A stretch of DNA of 64,000 nt. Origin: Deltaproteobacteria bacterium RBG_16_64_85. GTDB taxonomy: Bacteria; Desulfobacterota; Deferrimicrobia; Deferrimicrobiales; Deferrimicrobiaceae. Position 1 is the stretch's first letter; every line of letters starts with the position of its first letter. The notes under the pieces were generated by a model that was not told where the DNA came from, did not search any database, and saw only the letters and a program-made list of their open reading frames with translations. The stretch is from assembly GCA_001798885.1 (NCBI GenBank), contig MGQW01000007.1, forward strand, positions 21,242-85,241, in the 5' to 3' direction. Position numbers and translations under genes: made by a program. Shown in pieces: positions 38,077 to 46,892 of the stretch.

Positions 38077-38919
38077 CTAGCCTGCCCGATCGTGTCGAAG
38101 GCTTGACAGGTCGCCCGAAGCCTGCAGGACCGACCGTACAAGGTGCACGGCCGAGAAGTTCCCCGAAGTGACAAGGCGCACCGTCAGATCTCCGGGAAAA
38201 AGGCGCCTGGCGATCTCGGACGGTTCCATCCCCTCCCGGCGAAACTTCCCGATCTTGTGCGAAATCTCCTCATAGTAGGATAGTTTCCGCTCGATCTTCC
38301 TCGACGGCGAGCGGATGACGTTTCCCATTCCCGTAAACATGACTTCCGCTCCGAGCGCCGACAGTTTTCGAAGCGTCCTCGCCATCTCCAGGATATCGTA
38401 ACCTTCCCTGAACACCCGGTCCCGCCCGCCGATAAAGGCATCTCCGGAGAAGAGCCATCCGCTGCTCTCCTCATAGAGCGCGACGTGATCCGGCGAGTGG
38501 CCCGGGGAGTGGATGACCTTGAACTTGTGCCGTTCCGTCCGGACCGCATTGCCGATCGGTTTTCCGACCGACGGCGACGGCTCGCCGAAAAAAAGTTTCT
38601 GGTAAGGAAGCAGGGAAAGCTTCCCGGGATTCGAGAGCACCGGCAGGGCTTTTTCGTGCGCCAGGATAGGGACGCTGCGTCTTTCCCCCAGGACAGCGTT
38701 GGCCCCCATATGGTCTTCGTGGGCATGAGTATTGACGATCGCCGAGAGGGGTTTTCCCGCAAGAGCTCCGGCGATCTTTCCGCAAAGGAGCGGAATCCCC
38801 GTATCGACGAGAAGTCCGTCCACGAGATAACAGGCAACGCGATAGAGGTCCTTCCCGAGAAACCGCCTCGCCATGACGAACTGGAGGACCCCCCCCTCGA
38901 CAGTGCCGATCCTGAACAT
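38077..38919 (-). CDS. metallo-beta-lactamase-fold hydrolase
   Basis: The 280-residue protein has the di-zinc motif NTHAHEDHMGAN (HxHxDH), then SPGHSPDHVAL and FSGDAFIGG with the remaining metal ligands. It belongs to the broad MBL hydrolase group; the substrate is unknown. ATG 38919 lies two bases after the radical-SAM gene stop, so it is likely co-transcribed with it and may act on the same compound. Confidence 0.82.
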   Translation of the reverse strand: MFRIGTVEGGVLQFVMARRFLGKDLYRVACYLVDGLLVDTGIPLLCGKIAGALAGKPLSAIVNTHAHEDHMGANAVLGERRSVPILAHEKALPVLSNPGKLSLLPYQKLFFGEPSPSVGKPIGNAVRTERHKFKVIHSPGHSPDHVALYEESSGWLFSGDAFIGGRDRVFREGYDILEMARTLRKLSALGAEVMFTGMGNVIRSPSRKIERKLSYYEEISHKIGKFRREGMEPSEIARRLFPGDLTVRLVTSGNFSAVHLVRSVLQASGDLSSLRHDRAG

Positions 38920-38921
38920 CT

Positions 38922-40550
38922 TCAGGCGATCGCCGAAGCCGGGAGAGAACGGACGTCCTTTGCCGGGTCCACGCGCTCCGCTTCGCGGAAAATCGTACCG
39001 CATATCCCCGCAAACGATTGGTACCGTTCTTCATCCTCCGTCAACGCGTGCAGCGCTTTCTCGTTCAACAGGAACCCCCCGTCCGCCGGCGTGTAGATTC
39101 CCTCGGGGATCAGGATTTCCCTCTCCAGCCTCTGAAGGGCTTCGTAGTGCGGCCTGATCCCTCTCCAGATCGCACGGAATGTGCTCAGCGCGACCTTCCG
39201 CCCCTCACGCCTGTGAAACCGGAAGGCCGCCTCGAAAATAGCGCGCTGAAGATCGCTCGGCAGCATCAGGGCGGGGAAGATGTTCACCGTGTGGCCGTTG
39301 ACGTACTTGTCGAGGCGCCCCGGGATGTTGCGGTGCGACATCAGGATCTCGTCCACCGTCCCCGGCATGATCCCTCTCCCGTACACCTGGATGGTGAAGA
39401 GACCGATCCGTTCCCCGAACTCGGAGATGTTCACGACGTCCTCGTAGCGGTCCCCGTCGAAACCGGCCACGAAGGTTGCGAGCATTCCGATCCCGTTCCG
39501 GCGCAGGCACTCGGAGGCCGCGTAAAAGGTTTGCAGATCGGCCTTCTTCCTCATCTGGATGAGGCTCTGGCTGTTGATCGACTCCAGCCCCAGGCTGACG
39601 TTGGCGATCCCTCCCCTGGCCATCATCCGGATCGTCTTCTCCGGGAGCGACCCGGCGCCATCTACGAACTGATCGGCCCTGCAGAGGGCCGTCAGAATGG
39701 GCTTGTCGCTGCGACCCTCGAAAGTCCCGAGGATCCGGTGCATCAGTTCCTCCGTGTAGGAGGCATCTCCGCCGAAGAGGTTGTCGCAGACGACGAAGTT
39801 CCTGACCCCCGTATATTCGATCGCATGCACGATATCGTGAAGGACGTCGTCGATCGGGCGTACGAAGTAGCCCGACTTCCCGTACAGGCCGATCCAGGAG
39901 CAGAAGGAGCAGCAGAACTTGCAGCCACGCGAGGTCTGAAGGGGGATGTGGGCCTGGCGGAACCGTCGCCCCGCGGACTCCGCGCCTGGGACAATCGAAA
40001 AGTCGTACCGGTAGTCGATCCGCTCCACCCTGGACGGTTCCCGGTTGAACCGCCACGCTCCCGAAAGGTCGCGGTAGTGCAAGCCGGGGATCTGCGACAG
40101 CATCGAGTCTCTTGAAACCGGATCCGCCTCCTCGAGCGACATAAGGAGCGGGATCGTCGTGTCGTCCCCCTCGTAGGCCAGGAGGTAGTCGGCGTAGCGC
40201 TTGGCGTCTTCCGGGAACGTCGTGACATGCTCCCCCCCGGCGATGACGGGAACCGCGCCGCCCAGCCGTTCCCGGAGGCGCGAAAGGAACCTCTCGTTGT
40301 TGTCCGCCGTTGTGGTGAGACCGTTTACCAGGATGTACCGCGGCTCTTCGCGGGCGATTTTTTCGATGTCGATCTTTCCCACGTACGGCTCGAAAAGAAG
40401 GGACACGTCGTAGTCCGTCCGATCGGCCAGGATGGACGCGATCGCAAGCATCCCGTACCTGGGCATGACGATAAATTTTCCCAGATTGGGAACGGAAGGA
40501 CTTAACTCGATGAGAAATATTTTTCCCGGCAATACCCCGCCCCTGCACAC
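38922..40550 (-). CDS. B12-binding-domain radical SAM protein
   Basis: The 542-residue protein has an N-terminal cobalamin-binding-like Rossmann domain (residues ~10-140, with PRYILVNGLTTTADNNERF and VIAGGEHVTTFPEDAKRYAD). A radical-SAM core follows, with the cluster motif CKFCCSFC (CxxxCxxC) near residue 210. The family methylates or rearranges unactivated carbons. The C-terminal ~130 residues are helical and unassigned. The start is either GTG 40550 or TTG 40532, the latter with AGGGGCGGGG upstream. It is paired with an MBL hydrolase. Confidence 0.85.
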   Translation of the reverse strand: MCRGGVLPGKIFLIELSPSVPNLGKFIVMPRYGMLAIASILADRTDYDVSLLFEPYVGKIDIEKIAREEPRYILVNGLTTTADNNERFLSRLRERLGGAVPVIAGGEHVTTFPEDAKRYADYLLAYEGDDTTIPLLMSLEEADPVSRDSMLSQIPGLHYRDLSGAWRFNREPSRVERIDYRYDFSIVPGAESAGRRFRQAHIPLQTSRGCKFCCSFCSWIGLYGKSGYFVRPIDDVLHDIVHAIEYTGVRNFVVCDNLFGGDASYTEELMHRILGTFEGRSDKPILTALCRADQFVDGAGSLPEKTIRMMARGGIANVSLGLESINSQSLIQMRKKADLQTFYAASECLRRNGIGMLATFVAGFDGDRYEDVVNISEFGERIGLFTIQVYGRGIMPGTVDEILMSHRNIPGRLDKYVNGHTVNIFPALMLPSDLQRAIFEAAFRFHRREGRKVALSTFRAIWRGIRPHYEALQRLEREILIPEGIYTPADGGFLLNEKALHALTEDEERYQSFAGICGTIFREAERVDPAKDVRSLPASAIA

Positions 40551-40789
40551 ATCGGTGTACTCTCGGAGTTGTTATAGATATAATCAGATACGCAAATCCA
40601 AATCAAATTTTCGGAACAATTTCAAAACAGGACCCTCCGGTCCTGTGAATAGAATCATATAACCAGATTCTGAAAATGCAAATCTTATTTTATGAGGGGA
40701 AGTTGAGGTGGCGCATTCCAGGGAAAACTTCCCTTTTTGCGTTTTCTTCCGTAGTTGATGATTTTCTCTGCATCTTGGGATTTTTGCGG
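40551..40789 (-). promoter_or_regulatory. AT-rich upstream region of the radical-SAM gene with possible promoter
   Basis: This 239-base gene-free stretch is AT-rich. On the minus strand TTGATT and TTATAT separated by 17 bases form a plausible promoter about 45 bases before the GTG. A perfect eight-base-pair hairpin (ACAGGACC / GGTCCTGT, loop CTCC, near 40627-40646) is followed on the minus strand by TTTG. It could terminate transcription from the upstream aldo/keto reductase gene. Confidence 0.35.
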
Positions 40790-41839
40790 TCAGCTGCGCC
40801 GTCGGTGGTTATCGATGAGAGGAAACGTCTTCCCGTAGACGATCTGTTGGACCCCCCCCAGGAAATCAAGAGGAAAGCCAAGATCGATCCGGCTTACATC
40901 GTCCAGGCGCATCATCTGCTCCGGTGTCAATCCGATCTCCAAAGCCCCTATATTGTCCCGAAGCTGGGAGACTTTCGTGGCGCCGATAATCGGTACCATT
41001 ACCCCGCGCCGGTGCTGCCTCACCCAGGCGATCGCAACCTGGGAGGCGCTGCGGCCCGTTTCCCTCGCCACCGACTCCGCCTCTTCGGCGATCCGCAGGT
41101 TCCGGTCGGTCAGGAACGCGTCGCCCCACTGCGCCGCCGCGGAGAAGCGGGTCTCCTTGGGGCGGTCCTCCCCCGCCTTGTATTTCCCCGTGAGGACGCC
41201 GCCTCCGAGCGTCCCCCATGGGGTCACGGCGAGATCCAGCGCCTCCGCCATCGGCAGTAGATCCCGCTCGGGAGTGCGCTCGATGAGACTGTAGGGGATC
41301 TGCAACCCGACGAACGGGGTCCACCCCTTCCAATCGGCGAAGGTGTTCGCACGTGCAACAACCCACGCCGGAGTGTCCGAGATCCCGACGTAGAGGACTT
41401 TGCCTGCGCGGACCGCGTCATCGAGGGCGCGCATCAGTTCGTCGGTGGGGGTCATGGGATCCCACGCGTGGACCCAGTAGAGGTCGATGTAATCGGTGCG
41501 AAGCCGCGCAAGACTGGCTTCCAGGGACTGCACCAGGTTCTTGCGATGGTTCCCTCCGCCGTTTGGATCGTCCGGCCGCATGTTCAGCGTGTACTTCGTG
41601 GCGATCACGAATCGCTCCCGCTCCGAGGCAACGAACTCGCCCACGAACCTTTCGCTCGTGCCGTTCGTGTAGTAATTGGCGGTGTCGATGAAGTTTCCGC
41701 CGGCCTCGGCGAACACCTCGAACATCCTGCGGCTCTCCTCCTTCGAAGCGCCCCACCCCCACTCGTCCCCGAAGGTCATGGCGCCCAGGCAAAGATCGGA
41801 CACCCTCAGGCCGCTCCTTCCCAGCAACTTGTACCGCAT
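40790..41839 (-). CDS. aldo/keto reductase
   Basis: The 349-residue enzyme has the AKR tetrad: Asp and Tyr in FIDTANYYTNG, Lys in IATKYTL and His in LYWVHAWD. The cofactor-binding VPIIGATKVSQLRDN lies near the end. It differs from the first AKR in this window (22909-23895) and resembles the longer YajO/pyridoxal-type branch. ATG 41839 follows GAGGAGGGGAAC. It is downstream of the hemerythrin pair, with a 76-base gap. Confidence 0.88.
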   Translation of the reverse strand: MRYKLLGRSGLRVSDLCLGAMTFGDEWGWGASKEESRRMFEVFAEAGGNFIDTANYYTNGTSERFVGEFVASERERFVIATKYTLNMRPDDPNGGGNHRKNLVQSLEASLARLRTDYIDLYWVHAWDPMTPTDELMRALDDAVRAGKVLYVGISDTPAWVVARANTFADWKGWTPFVGLQIPYSLIERTPERDLLPMAEALDLAVTPWGTLGGGVLTGKYKAGEDRPKETRFSAAAQWGDAFLTDRNLRIAEEAESVARETGRSASQVAIAWVRQHRRGVMVPIIGATKVSQLRDNIGALEIGLTPEQMMRLDDVSRIDLGFPLDFLGGVQQIVYGKTFPLIDNHRRRS

Positions 41840-41915
41840 GTTCCCCTCCTCATCTACGCGCAAGGAACTCGGACGGGTTACCGTATCCGGAGCGTTTAGA
41901 TGTATTCCCCCTGGC

Positions 41916-42389
41916 TTACGTCTCGACCCACTCCTCCTGCAGGACCTCGCCCTGAATGCCGACGTTCACGTGCCGGATGGGGACCTTCCTCTTGCTCCCT
42001 TGCAGCGCCTGGACCGCCGTCGCCAGCAGTCCGTGACAGCACGGAACCTGCATGATCATCACCGTCAAGGTGTTGATCTTCGCCTCCTCGTACCAGTCCC
42101 TGATCTTTTCCACGTACGTCTCCTGTCCCCCGTCCAGCTTCGGGCAGGCAATCGCCAGGGCCTTCCCCTTCAGGAAATCGTTGTGGAAGTTCCCCATGGC
42201 AAACGGGACGCAATCGGCCGCCAGGACCACATCCGCCCCCTGGTAATAGGGCGCCTCGGGAGACACGAGGTGAAGCTGGATCGGCCACTGACGAAGCTGG
42301 GATGGGACCTTCGCCGCACCCCCTTCCCGGGAATCCTCCTTCTTGAACTCAACCGTCCGTGAACCCGGGCATCCTGAAAATCCGCTCAT
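41916..42389 (-). CDS. iron-sulfur-oxidoreductase-like C-terminal domain protein
   Basis: The 157-residue protein (LRQWPIQLHLVSPEAPYYQG, LVLAADCVPFAMGNFH-like segment, MQVPCCHGLL) matches the domain usually attached to a 4Fe-4S ferredoxin module in anaerobes. Here the ferredoxin part is missing and only a short CPGSRTVEF leader remains. Cys residues near 60, 82 and 117-118 could still hold a cofactor. The start ATG 42389 overlaps the hemerythrin stop as ATGA, so the two are translationally coupled. A redox role tied to the hemerythrin protein is inferred. Confidence 0.65.
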   Translation of the reverse strand: MSGFSGCPGSRTVEFKKEDSREGGAAKVPSQLRQWPIQLHLVSPEAPYYQGADVVLAADCVPFAMGNFHNDFLKGKALAIACPKLDGGQETYVEKIRDWYEEAKINTLTVMIMQVPCCHGLLATAVQALQGSKRKVPIRHVNVGIQGEVLQEEWVET

Positions 42390-43189
42390 CGACTCCCCTC
42401 CGCGCTTTGAGCAAGAAACGTTTTTTCCAGTGTTCCGACAAACGACTCGTACTTCTCCTGTGCCTCATGGAACCGTTCGTCCACCTCGCGGAACCTCGCG
42501 AACATCTCCCCCACCTGGCGGGTCGAAAGGTTCCTGTCGATCCAGGGGTAGAGGATCTCGTCTTCCTTTTTGATGTGCTCCGTGAGGACCCCCGCATAGC
42601 CGTACAGGTTTTCGACGATTCCCCCGAAGTCTCTCCGCTCCAAGTCGTCGAGGATTTCCTTCACGTGGGCCCTGCCCCGTCGATGGTCTTCGAGCATCGC
42701 CTTGAGGATGTCGAGGCCAGGGTCGAAATATGCGAAAAGGATGTCCTCTTCCTTGGCGTGATGGGTTCGGTCCGCGTAGCTCCGTATGAAGTCCACCCCG
42801 TCGAGGATCAGCTTCCGGCCGGCCGTAGGTTCCACGCCGAGCCTCCCGGCGATTGCGGGGACCAGGGCGATGAATCGCTTGATCAGCTTGTGCTCGTCGA
42901 CCAGCCGCTTCATGGGGGGCGACCAGGTGACCTTGCGGGGCTGCCCCGAACGGGATTTCCTCGCTTCCGGCAGCCTGACCGTCCGCCCGGGAGCGACAAC
43001 GGAGGCGATCCGCATCATCAATGCCTCCTCGTACTCGGTGGACAGGTTATGGATCTCGACGATGTCGCTGAGCAGGCAGGTCCCCACGCTGCAGGGGACG
43101 CAGCCGATCCCGTAGTCCTCGAGGATCGCTCCGACCTGCGGGAACCGGTCGATCATCTCTTTGATGGGGGTCCTGAAAACCCGCTCCAT
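42386..43189 (-). CDS. hemerythrin-domain protein with N-terminal DUF1858/ScdA-like region
   Basis: The 267-residue protein begins with a ~65-residue domain containing GIGCVPCSVGTCLLSDIVEI, similar to the cysteine-bearing N-terminus of RIC/ScdA iron-cluster repair proteins. A hemerythrin HHE domain follows, with di-iron ligands in LVDEHKLIKR, THHAKEEDILF, EDHRRGRAH and LTEHIKKEDEILY. Such proteins sense or carry O2 or NO and repair Fe-S clusters. ATG 43189 follows AAGGGAGCAGCC. It is coupled to the downstream Fe-S-related gene. Confidence 0.85.
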   Translation of the reverse strand: MERVFRTPIKEMIDRFPQVGAILEDYGIGCVPCSVGTCLLSDIVEIHNLSTEYEEALMMRIASVVAPGRTVRLPEARKSRSGQPRKVTWSPPMKRLVDEHKLIKRFIALVPAIAGRLGVEPTAGRKLILDGVDFIRSYADRTHHAKEEDILFAYFDPGLDILKAMLEDHRRGRAHVKEILDDLERRDFGGIVENLYGYAGVLTEHIKKEDEILYPWIDRNLSTRQVGEMFARFREVDERFHEAQEKYESFVGTLEKTFLAQSAEGSR

Positions 43190-43238
43190 GGCTGCTCCCT
43201 TCTCCAAATGAAACCCATTTTCCCGGAAGGAACCCCCG

Positions 43239-43675
43239 GTGTCCTTGACGGAAATCAAGCTCGAACCGCTTGCTTATGTGCAGGAAAACCTTGCGGATCA
43301 GACGCGGTATCTCTTCAAGACGCCGGAAGGGGGCCTGATCACCATCGAAGCGGAATACCGTCAGGTTTCCCACGGCGATCCCTGCCGGCCGGCAGAGGCC
43401 GCTCCTTTAAATTCCGCCGTTCTGCGGGCGACAGACACGGGAGTGGGGATGGACGCCGGAACGATCCTTCTGGTCGACGACGAGGACATGGTCCTGGATC
43501 TGGGAAAGACGATCCTATAGGCCGAAGGGTCCACCGTGCATGCTGCGGAAAGCGGCGAAAAAGCGCCGGAGCTTTTCCGGTCGGACGAGAAACGATTCGA
43601 CCTCTTGGCAAGCCGTACATCCGCCAGGAGCTATTGAAGGCAGTCGGGTATACGACCGCCCCGCCGGATCCGTAA
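43239..43675 (+). pseudogene. decayed hybrid histidine kinase/response regulator
   Basis: Fragments of one kinase can be read in order. First come GGLITIEAEYR and a HATPase G-box ATDTGVGMD, then without the usual ~80 residues the receiver start ILLVDDEDMVLDLGKTIL. Next is an in-frame TAG (43518-43520), continuing homologous sequence AEGSTVHAAESGEKAPELF, and after a further deletion and frame change the receiver end GKPYIRQELLKAVGY. Two deletions, one stop and one frameshift mark it as dead. The start is arbitrary, because the N-terminal part is already gone. Confidence 0.78.
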
Positions 43676-43702
43676 CCGGACGCTTTCCGGGAACGTCGGC
43701 AG

Positions 43703-43734
43703 GCAGGGGCCCGGGCCGAAGCCCGGGCCCCTGC
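43703..43734. terminator. 14-base-pair GC hairpin between convergent genes
   Basis: GCAGGGGCCCGGGC and its exact complement flank a CGAA loop, a stable stem placed between the pseudogene end and the convergent DUF1059 gene stop. On the plus strand ATTT follows; on the minus strand no T-run follows. It may work as a bidirectional terminator by its strength alone. Confidence 0.55.
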
Positions 43735-43741
43735 ATTTCCC

Positions 43742-43927
43742 CTATGCCGCCTTTTCTTCGCGGATCAGTTTCCGCATTTTTTCCATTACATCCTTGGGGA
43801 TTTCCGTCATCCCATGTTCTGCCTTTCCGTGCTCCAACGCCTTGCGGAAAAGCTCTTCTTCCGTCTCGCCCCGAGCCACGAAATCGCAATCGACACCTGC
43901 GTCCCTGCAACGAATGACCTTCGACAT
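43742..43927 (-). CDS. DUF1059 family small protein
   Basis: The 61-residue protein has the short conserved pattern KVIRCRDAGVDCDFVARGET with two cysteines, followed by a helix, as in DUF1059. These proteins are small and of unknown function, often found as single genes. ATG 43927 follows GGAGGTGGGCG. It is convergent with the kinase pseudogene across a strong hairpin. Confidence 0.8.
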   Translation of the reverse strand: MSKVIRCRDAGVDCDFVARGETEEELFRKALEHGKAEHGMTEIPKDVMEKMRKLIREEKAA

Positions 43928-44103
43928 CGCCCACCTCCGTCCCCTCGATGAATTCAGGGGAATTTATAGGATTATTTTTTTCGTTCCGGGGTTTCCGAAC
44001 GGGAGCAGATCGACCCCTGAGCCCATTATCTCGTCTCCAAGTGCCCCAGCCTCTTAAAGGCATGTTCAGATCTCAAGACCGAAACCCGGTCAGGGAATTT
44101 TTG

Positions 44104-44154
44104 CCGGTCTCCCCACCACACGTCAGCCACCGTCTCCAGTGGTGCGGAGACCGG
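44104..44154 (+). promoter_or_regulatory. long inverted repeat just upstream of the HDAC gene
   Basis: CCGGTCTCC-C-CACCAC (44104-44119) pairs with GTGGTG-C-GGAGACCGG (44139-44154). The stem has 15 base pairs with one C-C mismatch around a 19-base loop. It ends 20 bases before the HDAC ATG. TATACT follows at 44164-44169. It could be an RNA leader structure or a protein-binding palindrome. The rest of 43928-44173 holds nothing else I can support. Confidence 0.5.
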
Positions 44155-44173
44155 GGGAAGCTGTATACTGGGC

Positions 44174-45055
44174 ATGACAATGACCAGATACCCGACCGGC
44201 ATCTTTTATCATCCCTCCTTTTCCCGGCGCAGCTATTTGACCGTCGGGGCGCGATTGGCCGACTTCCCAATAGCCCTGGACAGGATATTGAAGAGCGAGA
44301 ATGTCAAACTTTACGAATCTGTGCCTATCCAGCTGGAATTACTACTGAAAGTCCATACTCCAGGTCTGATAGAAGAAGTAAAAGGAGATCCCCTTTGTTC
44401 CACCGCGTGGCACTCGGCGGGGGGAGTGGCGATGGCGGGAGAAAAAATCGCAGAAGGGGAAATCGCCAATGCCTTTGCCTTCATCGGTGCCGGCGGGCAC
44501 CATTCGGGGAGGGATTATTTCGGGGGCTACTGCTGCTTCAACGATGTGGCTCTTTGCATCGTTAACCTGAGGGAGAAATACGGCTTCAAGCGTTTCGCTA
44601 TCCTGGACACCGATGCCCACCACGGGGACGGTACCCGCGATTTTTTCCGGAACGATCCCGATATTCTCCATGTCTGTTTTTGCGGCATGAATTACGAATC
44701 CCCCGACGGCACGAAAGTGGATGTAGCCTATACCGATCCTCGGGGGGGGCGACGGGTCGAGCGGCCCATGAATGATTTTTATTTCGATCTGGTGGCGCAG
44801 CACTTCCCCCCCCGGGTCCGCCAATTCCAGCCCGACCTGATTTTCTGGTATTTCGGGTTCGACACCCACCAGGGCGACTACGGCGACATCGGCTTGACCG
44901 GGCCTTGCTACTGGAACATCGCAAATCTCATGCGGGAACTGGCGGGGAAGGTCTGCGGCGGGAAGCTGGAGGTGGTCCTGGGCGGCGGCTCCCACACCCA
45001 GTTGGCTACCTATCTGATACCGCCGGTGATCGAAAGATTGGCGGGGCTGGATTAA
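44174..45055 (+). CDS. histone-deacetylase-family hydrolase
   Basis: The 293-residue protein has the arginase-like deacetylase core: AGGHHSGRDYFGGYCCFND with the catalytic histidines, and LDTDAHHGDGT with zinc ligands. Bacterial members deacetylate acetylpolyamines or acetylated small molecules, and some act on acetoin-utilisation proteins. The HDAC tyrosine near the C-terminus (usually GGY) is replaced by GGGSHTQ here, a notable change. ATG 44174 has only a weak upstream signal. A terminator follows the stop. Confidence 0.85.
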   Translation: MTMTRYPTGIFYHPSFSRRSYLTVGARLADFPIALDRILKSENVKLYESVPIQLELLLKVHTPGLIEEVKGDPLCSTAWHSAGGVAMAGEKIAEGEIANAFAFIGAGGHHSGRDYFGGYCCFNDVALCIVNLREKYGFKRFAILDTDAHHGDGTRDFFRNDPDILHVCFCGMNYESPDGTKVDVAYTDPRGGRRVERPMNDFYFDLVAQHFPPRVRQFQPDLIFWYFGFDTHQGDYGDIGLTGPCYWNIANLMRELAGKVCGGKLEVVLGGGSHTQLATYLIPPVIERLAGLD

Positions 45056-45079
45056 CCTTTTTCCCCCGCCCGGTTTTTT
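45040..45079 (+). terminator. intrinsic terminator of the HDAC-family gene
   Basis: GGCGGGG (45040-45046, inside the last codons) pairs with CCCCGCC (45064-45070), and six T follow at 45074-45079. Confidence 0.6.
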
Positions 45080-45167
45080 CTATATACAGTATACAGTTGA
45101 GAATATGCTATAGTTCGTAGCAATGTTTTCAGTTGGATCGATACTCCCCATCCTCAAGGAGGCAGCC

Positions 45168-46121
45168 ATGGCAAGGAAAAAGATTGCGGTTATCGGTGGC
45201 GGTCAGATCGGTGGCGTGCTCGCCCAGCTTTGTGCCCAGCGCGAACTCGGCGACGTCGTGCTGTTCGACATCGTCGAGGGGATGCCCCAGGGAAAGTGCC
45301 TCGACATCGCCGAGGCTTCCAAGATCGACGGTTTCGATATCTCCCTCAAGGGGACCAACAACTACGCGGATATCTCCGGCGCCGACATCATCATCGTCAC
45401 GGCGGGCCTCCCCCGAAAGCCCGGCATGAGCCGCGACGACCTGATCGAGGTCAATTCGAAGATCATGAGCCAGGTCGCCGAGGGGATCAAGAAGTTCGCC
45501 CCCAAATCCTTCGTCGTCGTCCTCTCCAACCCGCTGGACGCCATGGTCACCCTCTGCCAGAGGATCACCGGCATTCCCTTCACCCGCGTCATCGGCCAGG
45601 CCGGGGTGCTCGACTCGGCCCGCTTCGCGACCTTCATCTCCTGGGAGCTCGGCGTCTCCGTCCGCGACGTGACGGCGATGACCCTGGGCGGCCACGGCGA
45701 CGACATGGTGCCCCTGGTCCGCTACACCAGCGTGGCCGGGATCCCCGTCATGGAGCTTCTGGAGCAGAAGTACGGCAACGCCGCCAAGGCGAAGGAAGTC
45801 ATGGATGCCCTGGTAAACCGCACCCGTAAGGCCGGCGGCGAGGTGGTCGCCCTCCTGAAGACCGGTTCCGCCTTCTACTCCCCGGCTGCCTCCACCATCG
45901 CCATGGTCGAGTCCGTCCTCAAGGACCAGAAGCGCGTCCTCCCCTCCTGCGTCTACCTGAACGGCGAGTTCGGCGTGAAGGGTTACTTCGTCGGCGTGCC
46001 TTGCATCCTGGGCGCAGGCGGCGTGGAGAAGATCATCGAGTTCAAGCTCAACGCCGAGGAGCAGGCGTTGATGGACAAGTCGGTAGCGGCCGTCAAGGGG
46101 CTGGTCGATACCCTCAAATAG
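45168..46121 (+). CDS. mdh: malate dehydrogenase
   Basis: The 317-residue NAD-dependent enzyme (LDH-like malate dehydrogenase) has the nucleotide loop IGGGQIGG, the malate-specific loop [12 protein letters not shown] with its substrate arginines, the [12 protein letters not shown] region and the catalytic His in [11 protein letters not shown]. It interconverts malate and oxaloacetate in the TCA cycle. ATG 45168 follows AAGGAGG at 45156-45162. A hairpin terminator follows, so it is monocistronic. Codon use is strongly biased to C-ending codons, as expected for a highly expressed gene. Confidence 0.95.
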   Translation: MARKKIAVIGGGQIGGVLAQLCAQRELGDVVLFDIVEGMPQGKCLDIAEASKIDGFDISLKGTNNYADISGADIIIVTAGLPRKPGMSRDDLIEVNSKIMSQVAEGIKKFAPKSFVVVLSNPLDAMVTLCQRITGIPFTRVIGQAGVLDSARFATFISWELGVSVRDVTAMTLGGHGDDMVPLVRYTSVAGIPVMELLEQKYGNAAKAKEVMDALVNRTRKAGGEVVALLKTGSAFYSPAASTIAMVESVLKDQKRVLPSCVYLNGEFGVKGYFVGVPCILGAGGVEKIIEFKLNAEEQALMDKSVAAVKGLVDTLK

Positions 46122-46176
46122 ATCGCAATGGGTACTGGCTTCCGGACCTGTTCAGCCGGGAGGCAGCAAGGAAGAT

Positions 46177-46218
46177 CCGGCCGGAGGGGGCGTCACCCTC
46201 TTCCGGCCGGACCCTTTT
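46177..46218 (+). terminator. intrinsic terminator of mdh
   Basis: CCGGCCGG (46177-46184) and CCGGCCGG (46203-46210) form an eight-base-pair stem, extended by AGGG/CCCT with a bulge, and CCTTTT follows. Confidence 0.68.
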
Positions 46219-46244
46219 GCGGACACCCGCGAACGAGACGGATC

Positions 46245-46814
46245 ATGGTAAAGAAAACCCTTCCCCTACCCCCGAAAGACTGGCGGTTGGAAGCCATGCA
46301 TGCGATCAAATCCTTCGATCCGTCGATTCAAACCGAGGCTTTCCGCATCCTGAAACGCCGCGAAGCCCAAACGGCATTCGTCTATATGATGGATGCAGCC
46401 GGTGGATTATTGAACCCGGGCGATTTCTATCATGCGCTGAGAATATGCTCCGACAGCGTCACCCCGCGGCGCCCGCCATTCGCCAGCCGGAAAAGGGCCA
46501 GGGAAATTGTTTCCGCGATCGACGTCGTGCTGGATTCCGGGGAAATCGCATTTTTCCTGAAGGAAACAAATGAAGGGCGCATCGCCAGGCGGCAACTGGA
46601 GAAGGCAAAAAAATTCGCAGGGGAATTTTCGAGAATCCCTAAAGGAGCCCGGGTCAAATACGAACAACAGGATTGTTTCCTGCGACTCTATAAGCTTTTC
46701 CAGGCAATTTATAATCGTCCCGTAATGAAGGCCATCAGGAGCTGGATGAAAGCCGCTTTTCCGCGCAGTGATTGGGGGGTGCGCCGGAGAAGCCGACAAG
46801 GTGTACGGGTATAG
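46245..46814 (+). CDS. hypothetical protein
   Basis: The 189-residue, basic and mostly helical protein matches no family I know. It contains LPLPPKDWRLEAMHAIKSFD at the N-terminus and an arginine-rich C-terminus (RRRSRQGVRV). It has no signal peptide or transmembrane segment. ATG 46245 is preceded only by GAGACGG. It lies after the mdh terminator, and its codon use is more AT-rich than that of mdh. It might be horizontally acquired; the reading frame could also be poorly conserved. Confidence 0.5.
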   Translation: MVKKTLPLPPKDWRLEAMHAIKSFDPSIQTEAFRILKRREAQTAFVYMMDAAGGLLNPGDFYHALRICSDSVTPRRPPFASRKRAREIVSAIDVVLDSGEIAFFLKETNEGRIARRQLEKAKKFAGEFSRIPKGARVKYEQQDCFLRLYKLFQAIYNRPVMKAIRSWMKAAFPRSDWGVRRRSRQGVRV

Positions 46815-46892
46815 AGGCCGAATTTCCGCAACGAAACGGCTGACGGCTGCATCGAAAAAGCGAAGGATAAATTCAATGATTCGGGGTGTACG

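Noticed and set aside
45075..45120. mdh promoter in the TATATACAGTATACAGTTGAG region
   Set aside because: TATAGT could be a -10, but no -35 lies at a suitable distance, so no promoter was called.
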